Assembly (NCBI GenBank): GCA_033439765.1
Contig: JAULSN010000008.1
Coordinates: 2,046,001-2,110,000, forward strand
DNA from: Lasiosphaeria ovina
Lineage: Eukaryota; Ascomycota; Sordariomycetes; Sordariales; Lasiosphaeriaceae
Reading direction: 5' to 3'
DNA length: 64,000 nucleotides
Shown: piece after piece, positions 20,910-34,800 of the stretch
Layout: each line of letters starts with the position of its first letter
Numbering within the stretch: the first letter of the stretch is position 1
Program-made: the position numbers and the translations under genes
Notes under the pieces: model-generated
Told to the model about the DNA's origin: nothing
Seen by the model: the letters and a program-made list of their open reading frames with translations, nothing else
The model's database searches: none

Positions 20910-23900
20910 GATACAAGTTCGGATCATGATATCGTTCGTTGCCCTACTCAAGGGCCCTCTCACATTACTCGGTGTTCGACTGGCTGGATGGAATTCTTGA
21001 GTCGGGAAAGGCGAATGGCGTTTGGACGTGCTTGTTGTGTCTGCATGTGTGAGTAAAAGAATGTAACCGGGGTTGAGATTTTATCCTAAAAGCGCAGGCT
21101 CAGTTAACTCGCGTCCCGATTCTGTGTCTCGGTGACCATTCGGTCCATCCAGACCACCTTGAGGCCTTAGATTTGCCGTGGGAATCGTGGAGGCCGTGCA
21201 AGCTGCTTCGGGTTCGTCACCTACAATCCGGGATTCGGGTATGGAATCGTTGCATCGGCGCTTCTTGGACTCAGTTATATTCTTATTAGGGGTGGTTATC
21301 GGTTCGGGAAATAAAAAAAATTCACCATGTACCTTTCATCCTTCCGTCTCTTGCGGACTAACTCGCAAATTCTGGATGTATGCCGACTCTTGGAAGCGGT
21401 TCGAGTAATGTTTCGGTACTAATTTAGTCAAGTCGCCCTCTGGGTTGCCAGAGGTAGTATTACTTACCACTTAGAACAGACACAGTCTATGCTGTGAAAC
21501 GTGGTAGATACTGTCGCATCGTTCACAATAATGTACTTCGACTGCAAGATGACATAGGATTGTATAATGTAATATAAATACCATTCTTACCTGAGCCGTG
21601 CGGAAACTAGTTCCCGTTGACTATATTCGATACATGGATGTGAGACTGATTTACTAAATAAAGCTATCCAGCAAACAAGACGGGGGGATAACCTAGTAGA
21701 GTTAACAAGATAATTCGAGAATACTTGCATCTCTTATATCTTGGAAATAGGATGAGTATGTGAGGCATCGAGTTGCCAGACGTGGAAGGTCTTGTACAGG
21801 TTTACTCGACCCTCCAGTTATTATCCCTTAGCCACAGCCTGCACATGAGCTGACATCGATGGTTTTGAGGATGGAGATACCTATGCTTGTTTACTCTGGG
21901 TCTATTTTTCACGAATGACTCAAAGGTGCTGTATTGCTTGTAGAAGCAGCCATTGTGAACTTATATGCATTCGGGGTACTTTCCCAGAGGTCATATCTAG
22001 CGTTGAGTCAAAGAAACGCAGTTGTTCGTGGTTGCCTACGTCTAGAACCCCGAAAAGGAAAAACAAAAGTAGATAAACTGTAATCTAACAGCCATTTAGC
22101 AACCAGTGTCTTCACAATTTAGGTCTCATGTACTGGTCGTGAGACGAGACTCTCCTTCCTTACCATGCTCAAAGAGATTGGCAACCGGTATTAATGCGTT
22201 GCACCAAACGTCCAAAGGTTATGAACTGGACAATGGTAACAGAGCCAGGCCATGGGCTATCCATCTGTCCTCCATGGATAATTATAACTCTCTCTTGGTC
22301 GAGAGAGAGAGAGCATCACCATACAAGACAGAAGAAGGTAGTTTACTCTCTGCCATTTGTACCACATGTCAGAAGTTCACATAGAGAAACCACGAGCTTC
22401 GCCATCTCTTAACTAAACCAACGCAGCAGCAATATGCCGAAGTCTTGTGTTTTTTCTTTTTACTATGGCATACGGTGACGGGTATAAGCTATATGGTGGC
22501 TTAACATCGCGCAAATTCGCTCTTTACAAGAGTGACGAACGATTGGATAAACAAGGTATCACTCAGATTTACTTTAGTTATTTGCTAGAAGGTATCTCAG
22601 CCGGTATCACATGGTACGTCTTAAGACATTCTTTTGTTGGTGACTACCGTTTCTAACAGCTTCCCAGGGAACTTTTTAGCATGTACCACCACATGCGGCG
22701 GGTATCTTGACACCTGTGGGCTGCTGGACAGAAGACACTGATACAGACAACTGTGTAATAGCGTGTGAAATATTCTTCTAGCCTAAGCTGTGTATGCATG
22801 TACTTGCGATCACGACAAAGGCGCATGGAACAAGATGCGATCCATTGTAACCAAAGCATGGTATCATCCAAGGTGACATCCACAAACAAACATCGCGATG
22901 ATCATCAGGCAAATCCAAAAAGTGGTCGGCGACCAAACCTGCAGATTCAATCTCGGATACGCTCGACCCGTCCCGGGAAGGGCAATGAGTGGTCGAATCA
23001 AAGACTTTCCTTCCAGGGGTGGGGGGGTCACTTGGCCTGGCCTGGGCCTGCTGGAAGAAGCACACACCCACGTTGAACGGGCCACCACACCGGCCTGGCG
23101 CGGCACTTGCCGCCCAGCCAAGGCCCGGCCCCCCAGGAAAGCAAGCCACTGGATAAGCGGTACACAGATGTACCCTTTGGGTATGAATAGTACATAGTAT
23201 TCCAAACTCCAACAAGAGCGGCAAGTGCCGTCGCGTTTTTGGCGTTTCTGGCTTGCATCTACGACTGAAAATTGCCGCCAGGATGTTTCTCTGGACTCCT
23301 GGAGCCAACCAAGGGTCTGCTGTATAAGCGTATGATATATAAAAAGGGAATTATAGACCGCCTAGGCGCGCTCTTCAACAGATCTCGGCAAATCCGAAAC
23401 AAAAAGAGGAAGGGGTCGGACGACCAGGCCGGCTCCGATCCTTGAGCCCGAAAAAAGAAACGGAGAACCCTCGTGCGCGAAAGTACAGTACAAAGTATCG
23501 CCTCCTAAGGGACTCTACTCGAGGGTCTGGATACATTCGCTGTAGTGTACAGGAGGGGCGGCGGGAGGAGGAGAGCAGAGCGCAGAGGCCACCACCTGGC
23601 TTGCACGCAGGGTACGGCGGATGGGTAGGGCAAAAGAGAGGAGCAAGAACGCTAGCATAACTTGGGAAGATTTAGGCGGCCGGGGTAACGTTCGCGGTGG
23701 GGGGGCGTGGTGCTTCTGGGCCTAACCCGACCCTGTCTGAAGTTCTGAACCCCGAAGCCCCCATGATATGGAATGACTGATGAGGAGGGGGTCGGGGAAA
23801 AAGAAACTTCAAGGTGCTACGGACACACTAGTATCTCGCCCTCCCAGACTGTCGGGATTCTGGGAATCCCGATGGAGACATGCACGGGCACAGAAATTGG

Positions 23901-26105
23901 CAGGAGGCGTCGCCGGTGGGCTTGCCAGACCGAACGCCGCGAGGCTTCCATGGTCTAAACGGGACAACCAAGAGCTTCCGGGGTGTTGCTATCATTCTCC
24001 CCCATCTGCCCTTTAGGTTCTAGACACGATGTCACTGGCTGGTTAACGGAAAAGATGGCTTGCTCCCTCAGACGCCCGCACGCCGTATCCGTCTTGGGAG
24101 GGCTAGAATGGTCTGGAAAGTGTGCCCACTATCTGCACCTATTGAGTTGATAGCTATGGAAAATTGGTCTTTTGCCTGGATGTCGCCGTCAGTGAATCCG
24201 TTCTTGTCGGTGGCAGAACCGAGATGAGAGTTTTGATTCATTGTCCGCCAATTCGACAGAAGCGCATCACTGTGAGAAGTCGACGGGCAAGTGCATGAAG
24301 TCATCGACCTGCCCCCGAGGAGATGGCGATCCGCCTTCTGGGTACCACGCTACTGCGTCGATGAGCGCGCTCGGGCGCCCTTGCGCGCTGTGCGGTGTGG
24401 GACTGGAGATCCCGAACCACTCTGCTGGGAGCGCCCTCAGGCCTGCTTGAGCCTGTTCGTCCTGTTGGCGGCGACCTGTTGGCAGGAACCCGCTGGGGTG
24501 ATGATGAGCCGGGAACGTAGCATGATTGCCAATGCCAGCAGCATGGATCAATCCCCATACCAGGCCAAATATTACCTCATCTCACTAGATTAATTATTTA
24601 TTAGGTCGCGGGATTTTTGCGCGGGGAGAATCCTGATCTGCTTATCTGAGCAGAAGTGCTTGACACTGTATCCTGGAGGATACACTCGTCTTAGGACCCC
24701 ATTTGAAGCAACTTCAAGTTGTCGAGAGTTGCGGTTCAGATACCTAGGTACCCAGATAAGTCCCAAAGTGAATTATCGGGGCCGCATTTGGTGATGCTAC
24801 ATGAGATATTGGACGAATGGCTTGGCATTTGAAGGTGAAAACTCGAACAGCACAGTCACAGCCTTCAGTGGTTTGCGTTGATAGTGATACACATGAACCC
24901 TGCGTGCGGCCTCATGCACAGGGTTGAACTGTGAAAGAGGAGATGATTCAGTACATAACTCGGCAGGGTCTTACAGGAACTGGCAAGTGAATGTCAATTT
25001 CCAAGGCACGGAGGAAAACGCAGAGATCGTAAAACAGGCCAATTCCAAGACGAGTTGGAGCGGGGAAAAACATTTGAGACACGCAGGAGTGACAGGATAC
25101 GGGCACTCACTGACACATGGATCAGAGGGGGGTTCTAGATACTCCGTACCGTGTATCAGTACCGACAATGCTACAGCAGTGAGGTTGTAGGTATTAGGTA
25201 AGGTATATGAGGTATGCGATCGCGTCTCCCCCTGTCCTTCTGGGACCCGAGGTGTGACGCCAAGCAAGGTCTTGTAGCATGCACATGCGTCGCATCTGGA
25301 TAGGAAGTAGCAAGCGAACAGGAGCGCGCTGAAGACACGGTCTGGAACCTGGCTCAAGCTCAAGGCTTGGTTGACCTCCTTTCCCGAGCATCGACCACTG
25401 CTTGTCTTAGCGGCCGCCATTGGCCAGTGCAACGACGGCCTACACTACATTATCAGCAAGCATCATCTGCTATGATCCGCATTGACAGGCAGGCTTGGGT
25501 TCTCGTGCCAGGTTGCCAGCCACCCGCCATCGATTGCATTCCCGCGTCTCAATTCTCAAAGTCTCGACGCCTTGAGAGAGAGCCGAGCGCGCGCCCACGA
25601 ATCTGGACGCGGGTTATATTTCCATTTGCTCTTCTGGCGGCGGGTGGCGGCGATGGCGGCGCCAATATACCCCACCTTCCGTCCCCCAAAACTACCGGCG
25701 GGCCCGAGGCCTAGAACGCTCTTTCCGTGTCGAATAAAATGCATCGGATGGCGTAAACAGGGGACGCTGATAGGTAGGATGAAGGCGCCGGAAACTTGGC
25801 TTTCCGGCGGGGGACACTGGCTTCTGGTTTGGGACGATTACGAACGGCTAAGACGGTTTGGAAACGCCCTCCATCCATTTGGGCGGACATTCGGTCACGC
25901 CACCGATCATGATCATGATATGGTAGATGTAAACATGTCTAGACCTTAGATATTTTGTCCTGACACTCTCCCCGCGAAACCTCGTGATATGTTGTCGTGC
26001 TTTGTTTCCTTTGCATATTTGATTGACGGAGCCTTACAGCCGCAGTCTTGTCGCCAATTATAGATCAGATCACCACAGGACAAGAATCGTGATCATGGTA
26101 CTTCA

Positions 26106-26128
26106 TAGGTAGGTAGGTAGGTAGGTAT
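26106..26128. repeat. (GGTA)n microsatellite
   Basis: Five to six tandem TAGG/GGTA units in intergenic DNA, read directly from the sequence. Similar GGTA/TACC words recur at 3061-3075, 9220-9240 and 37107-37145. Confidence 0.9.
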
Positions 26129-28871
26129 ATACACTGCCTCGACCTTAACGGGCCGCATGCGGTGCGAGAGAGCGGCCATCGAGTGGTCGGTGACGGGCTG
26201 CGATGCGGGGGGCGTTCGCCCAAATGAAATCATGTGGTACATCCGCTACGAGGGATAGTAGAGGCCGGTATCCGTGACTACAAGGTACGATAGTTGCCGT
26301 TAATGCGGGCGCCCGGTGGAATTTGTGGCAGGCGGCGGGGATGTGCAGCCATATCATACACAGTAATCTGTGTTTTGTTGGTTGCCTTTGTTAGTGATGA
26401 AAATAGTAATGTTCCATGTGAATGCATTGCTGGTCTCCGGACCTGGGCACATAAGGCAAGTTAGGTAGCGAGGGAACCTCTCCTATTGCAATCTTGCCAT
26501 GTGAGAAGCCCATAAGAGCGAGGTAACGTTATGGGATGTATGCTACGGAGTATGGAATGCAAGATGACCAGGTGCAGTTCGGAAACTTTTGTGAGGCTCC
26601 AATGTACTGTAGAAATATATTAACCTTATTACGGAGCACCAGCCATCAATATTCGACCCTGCGTGGGTTGGCGTCTATTTTAGCGACAAACTCCGTATGG
26701 CGTATACCGTTCACACTTACGGATATACCTTGTTAGAACAACACCACTCACCTCAAGCTATGCCTGTTTCTCAGTCTGCCCGTGATAAACCTTCAGAGAG
26801 GGAAATGGACCACGCCTTGAGCAGTGGCAAGTCTGACCACCGCTGGGGCGATGAGCGTTGCTGCAGAGGATCCGTTTTCCATCGATTTATCCATAGTTTT
26901 GACTGATTTACTTCCACTGGAGTAACTGCCGTCCGATCTGTCGACAGGGTTGCCACGTTGGCAGGAACGTCTCCTCGTTTTCTTTTCGCGCGACGCTTGT
27001 CCTCTTTCTGTTGAATTGCGGAATAACACGTGCCAGGGCGAGGTCACGAGATCCCCCGCCCTCTTCGCCGCAGCACTGGCCAAGTCGACGAGGGGTTCCC
27101 CACGAAGATCTGGCATGAGGCAGCGGTCAAGGGAGAGGGTTGGCTTGGGTGGAGTTGAGTGGATGGGGGTGAGTGGCTAGGGCGGCCAGCTACCGCCTGC
27201 CAGGCACGAGAGTCCCCTGTTTTCCCCTGTGCGGGTTTTGTGAGGCAGATTTCGATGGTCTAGACCATTTTCCTTCCGTGATTGGGCCTACTAACCTTTT
27301 CAATAATGTTCCAATGTCACGCGGGGTGTCTTGAACGGAAGATTCCGTCCAAGGTGAGTGTACTTGTGTAGGGGTTAGGTGGTGGCTTTGGGTTGAAGGC
27401 TTGGGTTTCCGAAATGGCTGGTTTCTGCCGGCCGCAGCAAAGTAAGCTAGTCCAGTCTGAGGAATAAACCATGCTCAGAGGGGCTAGCCTGGTGCTGCAC
27501 CCCTTCGGAGATGGAAATTGCTGCGGCAAGATAAACTTAGAAACATCGATCTTTGTTGCTCCGCCCAGATGAAATACAACCGTTCAGACACAACTGGGGT
27601 AATAGCCTGCGTTCCTGTTGGCTGTCTCGCTTTTACTACTCGTATGTAGCCTGGGAGTATGGTATCAGCAAGGCTCACCGTCGATCGCTGTCCACTATAA
27701 CAAACCTGCGTCATAAGAGCATGGAGCATAATGGTTGCAGGGGTTGAGATGGAACTTGGACAACACCCAATAGCGGGAGGATCCCCAGAGTGGCCCCAAG
27801 CCAAGATGGTCCGTGCTAGACACTAAGCTCGGGCCCGAATTTCCTCACCAGGTTAGATTAATGTGGGGCGGAAGGGAGCCCTTACTCGCTAAAATCTTCT
27901 CTTTTCGACCAAGTTGATTCACGACCATGCATCCCCTGCCGCCATTCGACTGCAAGACAGGGGCCACATATGGAGATGAGATCTGCGGCAGTGCTTGGAG
28001 GTTTCCTTCGACGCTCCGTCCCCGCAGTATGAAATCTCAATTATCTACTGTAGGAAAGTCTGGCCCGAGGTTCCGCTTATCAAAGGCCTCTCGAATCCCG
28101 ATGATTGCATCGCATTTGTCGGTTAATGTTTTGGCTCGCAAAGCAACACACGAGCGAGGTCGATAGTTCTGGGCACGTGTTGGGGATTTCCCCGAGCAAG
28201 GGAAAAGAGAACCTCGTAACTGCAACGTTGACGGTGTGAAATATTCGGTAGTGATTGGCTGCCGTTCTCCCACGAGTCACGATAACCTGCGGCGCTCTCC
28301 GTAGAAGTACAGAATACTATTCGTATCGCCCGAACCGAGACGGCACCAACAGCCAGTTGCCATCTCATCCCCGTCGTCGTTATTGTCAACCTTGGACGTA
28401 GAGACACATATCGTTTCTTCCGTCGACTGATGACCGCTACCCCACGGTGGCATCGTAACAACTTGGGTGCTTTTTTTTGTGCCTCGATAACATTTTGCAC
28501 GGGAACTATAGAGTTAGTTGTGACGGGTAAGATGATGTTGTCCAAATACGCAGAATCAGAAACGGCGTACGCAAGAAGCATGGAAATGCATCCCAGAGGT
28601 CTCACCTGCGACTACCACCTTGAGGCCACGATGTATCGTTTTGTCTACAAAATGGCGACCCCGAGAGTCGGAAAAAAAGAATTCTGGTAAATTTCTTAAG
28701 ATTCTTCTTTTGATGATTTTTTTTTCGTGCAAAATATAGTGACCAAAGCCCAGCTACAAGTGTACATACTGAGTACTCCGTTTTAACCTGGAATTTACCT
28801 GATACTCCGTAAACAATCCTGGGAAAGATTGAGTTCCGGTGAAACATCGCAACGAGTGGATGGGCTGGGCC

Positions 28872-28893
28872 TTTTTTTTTTTTTTTTTTTTTT
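28872..28893. repeat. T22 homopolymer with adjacent 7-bp hairpin
   Basis: Twenty-two consecutive T, followed by GCGCACC and a perfect inverted repeat GTGGATT-TTG-AATCCAC at 28901-28917. Read on the minus strand, a hairpin of T-arm shape is followed by GGTGCGC and A22, the order expected for the 3' end of a retroposed short element. The identity is not established. Confidence 0.85.
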
Positions 28894-31800
28894 GCGCACC
28901 GTGGATTTTGAATCCACACTCCGCTGGGTTGTTTGAGATCCGGTCGGGTGGAATGATCAAAAGAAGCAATACCTCCTCCGCAATGTTGTGGTATGTACTT
29001 GGGAGCTCGTGGCATGGGACACGGCGGTACATTCGATTCCCGGCGCGTGCTATTCGTCGAGTTCGGAGAGGCCGTCTTGGCAAACACCCGATCGGAAAGG
29101 CTGCGCCCACTTCCCACGCGCCAATCCCATGCTTGGCTTGCACGTTTCGGCGCCATCATTCTCAACCGGCAGTCAAACTCCTTGTCATTGCTTTCGATGG
29201 CGTTCGATGGCTTGGAAGATGGCGCTGGAACTTGCCGAACTGTGGCATTTTCTGCCTTGTCCTGAACGCTAGCCGCTAGAGAAAGCCTCAGGGACAGTTC
29301 TCCTTGCATCAAGCCCACCACAAGACCCCGTGCTTTTCAACGGCCCCTGGGAATATTGCACATGGGTTGGTATTGACTGCGCAACCAAAGGCAGGGCAGT
29401 TTATTACAAACAAGAAGAGATCGGATGAAAAATCCGTCCGAAATTCTTCTGCTAGACATGTTCTTGTCCCGTCGCACTCATTACCTAAAACGGATTTGTG
29501 GCACCCTCGGCAGTGAAGCCGTGGTCGAGATTTCCTCCCCGAGCCAAAACTCTGCAGGGTTGCGATGATGCGCTGCTGGCAGGCCCGCTTCTGGGACAAC
29601 CCCTCGGGAAGCAAGTGGATCTTGGAGGGGTTTCGTTCAATCAGCGGCCGCCATTGCAAACAAGGCGCCCGGTGCCAAGAAGAATCGACAACAGGGATTG
29701 GCGAAGATCAGTCTCACACGGCCCCTGGGAAGTACCGCAGAGGTGGGAGAAAGTACTGGGCTTCTCGACAGGCGGTCTGGTACTTCCGAAATCATGGGAA
29801 CTCGAAAGCACCACATGCAGAGAAGGTGTTCTGAAGCATTACACCCGCAAGAATTCGAGTCTCTTGATGGAAGCGAAGTTTTGTCATTCCGAATCGTGAC
29901 TGCCTCGGGATTGTTAGTCTCATTGACTTGCACTTTCAAGCAATTAAATAAATGCTTTTGGAATTTCAGCATTACAGCCACTATAAGGTTCTGGTTCCGA
30001 CAGGATGGACAAGTGTGCGGTAACCATGGCCGGCGGTCAGCTCCCGTCCATAGTAAATAACCTACTTTGAAGCGCAACAATTGCCCGGGAGGAATGAGAA
30101 ACCCCCACCCCGACACTGAACGCCCGTAATATTCCGTTCTATGTGGGAAACTGTGCGCAGTATGTATGTACAGTCGGGTGTGTGTACGAAGAGATTTGTC
30201 GGTCCTTAACTCAAAAGCTTGAGCAACCTCCCCTCCCTTGCACGCCACATTTCGTGCGCGATGTGATTGCGAATATCCTAAGCACGAGCCCTATCTCACC
30301 GCGTTTCCTTTTTGGCAATGGCAGCACCGTGTCTACGCTAAATCATTGGCTTCGCTTGGAAATAAGGTATGCATGTACTTCGTAGGCCGCCATTGCCCTT
30401 TCGCGGTTCTCTGCGAAATGCCAACCCTCAACAGGGTATTGGTCGCGTCTCGATCCACAAACCCCTTCGATGACCCGTTTTCACTTACATAGTACTATGT
30501 ATGCGGTTGCCGAGTTTCTTATCGGTCTGCCGAAGCCTCCACGGGACCGACGCACAGGAGCGTTTCAAACGAGCGTTTCCCCTTTCTGGCGCAGATGCGC
30601 TCGTTGCTGGCCAATCATGGGCATATCTCTGACACAGAGGCATAAAGTTGCGACTCTGGGGGAAGCAAACGGTTGCGACTGTGCAATTACACGGATTACT
30701 GCGTTAATATTTTTGGGCCACTGACGGTAATCGACTCACAGATCCGACGTGAAGCCAAGACTCGCCAATGCTGCTTTATGGGACACGGCAACTTCCGGCG
30801 GCAGTGCGCGACCCGTGCGGTGAGCAGAACGACCTCTTGATGGGTCTGACGTGTCAAACTCACTGCCAGCGATATCGCTCACTGTCCAGTGCCACGGCTT
30901 TCTCATGTGGCTGTAGGGCTAGTTGGTCAAGTTTCCGGCGGGGGTGGCAATGCCTCTTGTGTATCTTACTTGGTCTCCCCGGATTGTGGAGTTTCGCGAT
31001 GGCTTGCAACGAGCGGGATTGGTTTATAGGCTGGGCAAGAAAGGGGCAAGCGTCCGAAACCGACGATGGCGGTCAGCCAGCCAAGAAAGGTGGACGCGCA
31101 CTGCATTCCCGCAGCAGGCGTTCATCCCCATAGGGCTGAGCATGCCCTCCGCGCTTCCTGCTCGCTGCCGCCATCCAAATTTCTGCATTTTGTGTTCGCA
31201 TTTCCCACAAGTCACGACGTCATGGTTGGCTGGATAAGCCTGTTATCATACATGCTTACTTGCCTACCGCAGTAGCTCCAGACGCGGAAAGGAGCGCGCC
31301 TTTAGAACCACACACTTCTCTCCCTCGCGCCCTCCAACGATGCCAGCGATGCATGTATGGTTGCATCTCCGGTGCTGTCCGGTCTGTCCAGCCCGCCACA
31401 AAACCTTCAATGGGGAAGTGGTGGAGGCTAGCTAGGCGAATGGAATCAGTTCTTGGCATAGGGTGTGACCCGGCTGCATCTCCTGCCGTCGAACTCGTCC
31501 GGAACGTCTGACAAAAGGACCGGCCTTTTGGATGGGATGGAACAAATGCGGGGGCGACGCCATAGACGAGTTGTCGGGTCCAGCGATCGGTTTGTTTGCC
31601 AGGCCGGGCTTCTTTACCCACGACGGGGAGACGGGAAGCAAAACTGAGGAATGTTCTCTGGTGTCACAGCCTAATGTATTTTTTTTTGGCTAACCGATCA
31701 GATGGAATGACCAATGTTCTCACAATAGATCATAACAGACCCTGTCCCTCGTGCAACTTCAAAAGTCCAAAATGTTGTAATGCATGGGAACTAGAAACTG

Positions 31801-34800
31801 CAGCGCTGAGGTTGTATCCCGTCATCATTCAAAGACATGTCTCATCCGGTCAAGAAAAGTCTCCCGCTTGGTTTCTTGCCTGCAGCTCGAGCGTTACATG
31901 TAGCCGGCTCTTGATGTTTTGAGGATCCTCCAATGATATCTGGGACAAGCGTGGCTGTGGAGATATTTCCTCTCTCTTGATCTCTATCTGGGAAGAAGGT
32001 GGGAGGCAGTAATCCTAGGGAGCCAATGTTGTTTGGGTGGTTGCATGGGACGTACGTACAATGTATGGAGGACTTTCCCGTGAGAGGGCCTACGATACTT
32101 GCGAATTACCGGTTGTCGGAGTGCATGTCATCCGTAACAGCAAATTAATTGAGCGGGAGGGAAGCCGGTTTGAGCCCAGCGCACCAATAGTATTTGATCT
32201 CAACCCCGTTTCCGTCGGTTGTGAGAGAGGCTTCGGACTTAATACGTGGGTAGTAGTGTAAAAAGCTCCTAGACAAGGCTCATCCCGTCGTCGCAAGGGA
32301 AGGGAAGGGCAAGGCGGCTCACAAGGGCCACGCCCCCAAAAAGTCCTCTGTCTGTTGTCTTTCCAGCGGGATGGGCTCGTATGGGAAGCCCCGCACACAC
32401 AACCCGCGTGCTGGTGGCAGGACCTTTGCATGACCCAGCACCGAGGGTCTGCACCGCCCCTTCGGGGGCCCTCGGTTCTTTTTTTGGATTTTACCTTTTT
32501 TTCCCCACACGCTTCACGGGAATCTCAGGGCTTGCCCGCACCCCCACCACACGTAAAGGAACCAATAACTCTAGGGGCTGAGGGGCCCCCATTCGGCTGC
32601 GCCACGCCTAGTCCGATTCTGTCGTCATTTTTCGAGTCGGGTTTCAACATGCCGACCCACGCTGCCAAGCAGAGGTGCAACTAAGCACCGAACTTTTCCA
32701 ATTTACCACTGCCATCAACAGATTTTTAATGTTCGCCCTTAGTAACGTCGGTGGTTTGACGGAGATGGAGGAAGAAGATGAGGTGGCACAAAGATGAAAA
32801 TTTGTTTTGGATCACCTCACCCATCAGTTCCCCAACATCAAATCCTCGAGGCGTGGTGGTCGGCTGTCTCCGAGTGTCAGAGACCGTCAGCTGTGCGAGA
32901 GGTCCCATTACTACTATATCAGCGACGGCCGTGCCGCTCGCCTGCTCCCTTCCGGCCAAAATAAACATGCAATGCCGGAGGCTGCTGTGTCACTTTTGTC
33001 GTCGGACCGGGCTCCTTGGCCCCGCGATCCGGATTGACTTCCGCTGACGGTCTGTGGTCCTCCTTGGCCACAGCAGACGATATGCGTTGCCCGACTGGCT
33101 GACTGGGACAATTAATCTTCAAATGTGCGATGGATCAGCAGGGGCCCTCGCACGAAGATCATCCTCGTCGAAACACAAACTGCGGGTACTGGTGGCATTC
33201 TGCGAATCTGCATGGCTCCCTAAATACCTAAGCCTTGACAAGTTTGACAGCAAGGAAACATCCCGTGAGAAAACCATGAACTACTCCAATCAAGAGTCTA
33301 GCATCCTAGCATCCTAGCGTGGGTCGATCGTTCCGCACAGCGGCGGCCTAGCCTCACGATGAGTGAATAATTGTAGGAGCCACAAGGGACACACGTTTAT
33401 AGACTCCGCAAATTACACCATAACCTATCTTCGGCTCGCTTACTTCTTTTCTATGTATTCTACGTTCCTCGCTCCGGCAAACCGACTGGACAGAATGCGC
33501 TTGCTCGTTTGTTTCGGGCACTGGTTCTAGGGTTCGGTCTTGTCTGAACTCCCTGGGACATGTGTATTCGTACGGAGTAATTACATTGGTAAGGTGCCCC
33601 TTGATTTGATCACAAGACGCTTGAGTCTACTTTCGTCGGCAGTCCACTGGCTCTCGGGAGTCGGGTCATTGTTAGATTTTGGTCTGGTAGCCAATGGACG
33701 GTAGACCGGCTGTTGAACACCCACTAGGTACGCACTAGCAGGAATAAGCACGACGCTCACCAAGGCGCCCCTTTCCTTTGCCTCCTTGGTGAGCGGCTTG
33801 AAAACAAGATGCTGACTGACGATGGGGCGGCCACTGCCCGTCTTACTCTCCAAAGTCCAGAAGTGAATGACAATGTGGATTAACATGCACATCCCATTAC
33901 GAACACCCAGGAATTAGCAACCGCTTTTGGCGGCGATACGTGCGTCGTACTGCGTAGACCGCGCAGTATCACCCCTTTTTGCTGGCGGCCGTCAGTATTC
34001 CAACAGACCCGGTGAACAAACGCCGGATTCTGACTGGAGGGAGTGTCTGTTGCCCGCTGCCTAGCGTATGTACACAGTATTTTGCTCCACGTGCATGTCC
34101 CGGCCTCATTCCAGTCAGTTGCTTTTTTGCTGTCGAAAAGAAGCTGCACTATGCCAGAAGCCGATGCTGGTGATGATTGATGATGGTGCATCTGATGCTG
34201 CTCACTGTCTCATCGCAGCGGAAGGCAGTCGTCCCAATGCGGGAATGAAGGCTGTGCAGATATTTCTGGTGCAATGGCGCATCGGTACGCATTGGGTAAT
34301 TTGCACATATCTTTCTGGGCGCTGTCATTGGACAACCGAGAGAGGGCTTGGGGAGAGGGAGCGAGGGCAGAAGGTCGAGCCACTAGCAGCAAAAAAAAAT
34401 GTGGTGGGGGGTCGGGCAGCATGATGCGTGCGCCTAGGAACTGGGGCGGCGCTGCGGGCGGCAGGCTTTCCCTTAACCCACCGTGTCGGGTGTGCGCAGC
34501 ACATCGTGCACAGCACAACCTGCCGAGAATGAATAAAAATAACTCTTCTCTCTTTTAACCCGTTGTGAATCTGGCATACGACCATGACACGAGGGCATTG
34601 CGGCACGGCCAGAGCCTCCACAATACGGATTAGTCGCGATGGATGACTGCTTTGCTTGACGCATCTTGATGATGACCTCTTCGCTTCGTCCTAGATTGAC
34701 TACTGACTGACGAACCGTCGGACTGCCTGGGTAGATAGATGCTTAGTCCGACAACACCCAAACAACGGTATCGACGCTTGTGGCCACCACTAACTACCTA

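Noticed and set aside
29025..29055. ATTCGATTCCCGG, resembling a tRNA B box
   Set aside because: The flanking bases do not pair into a T stem and there is no acceptor or anticodon arm.
28602..29321. 239-codon minus-strand frame
   Set aside because: It depends on reading the A22 tract as a poly-Lys run and has no domain.
34571..34620. GCATACGACCATGACA, similar to the start of fungal 5S rRNA
   Set aside because: The internal GGATCCCGTCCGCTC-type and GTACTTGGGT-type segments of 5S rRNA are absent downstream.
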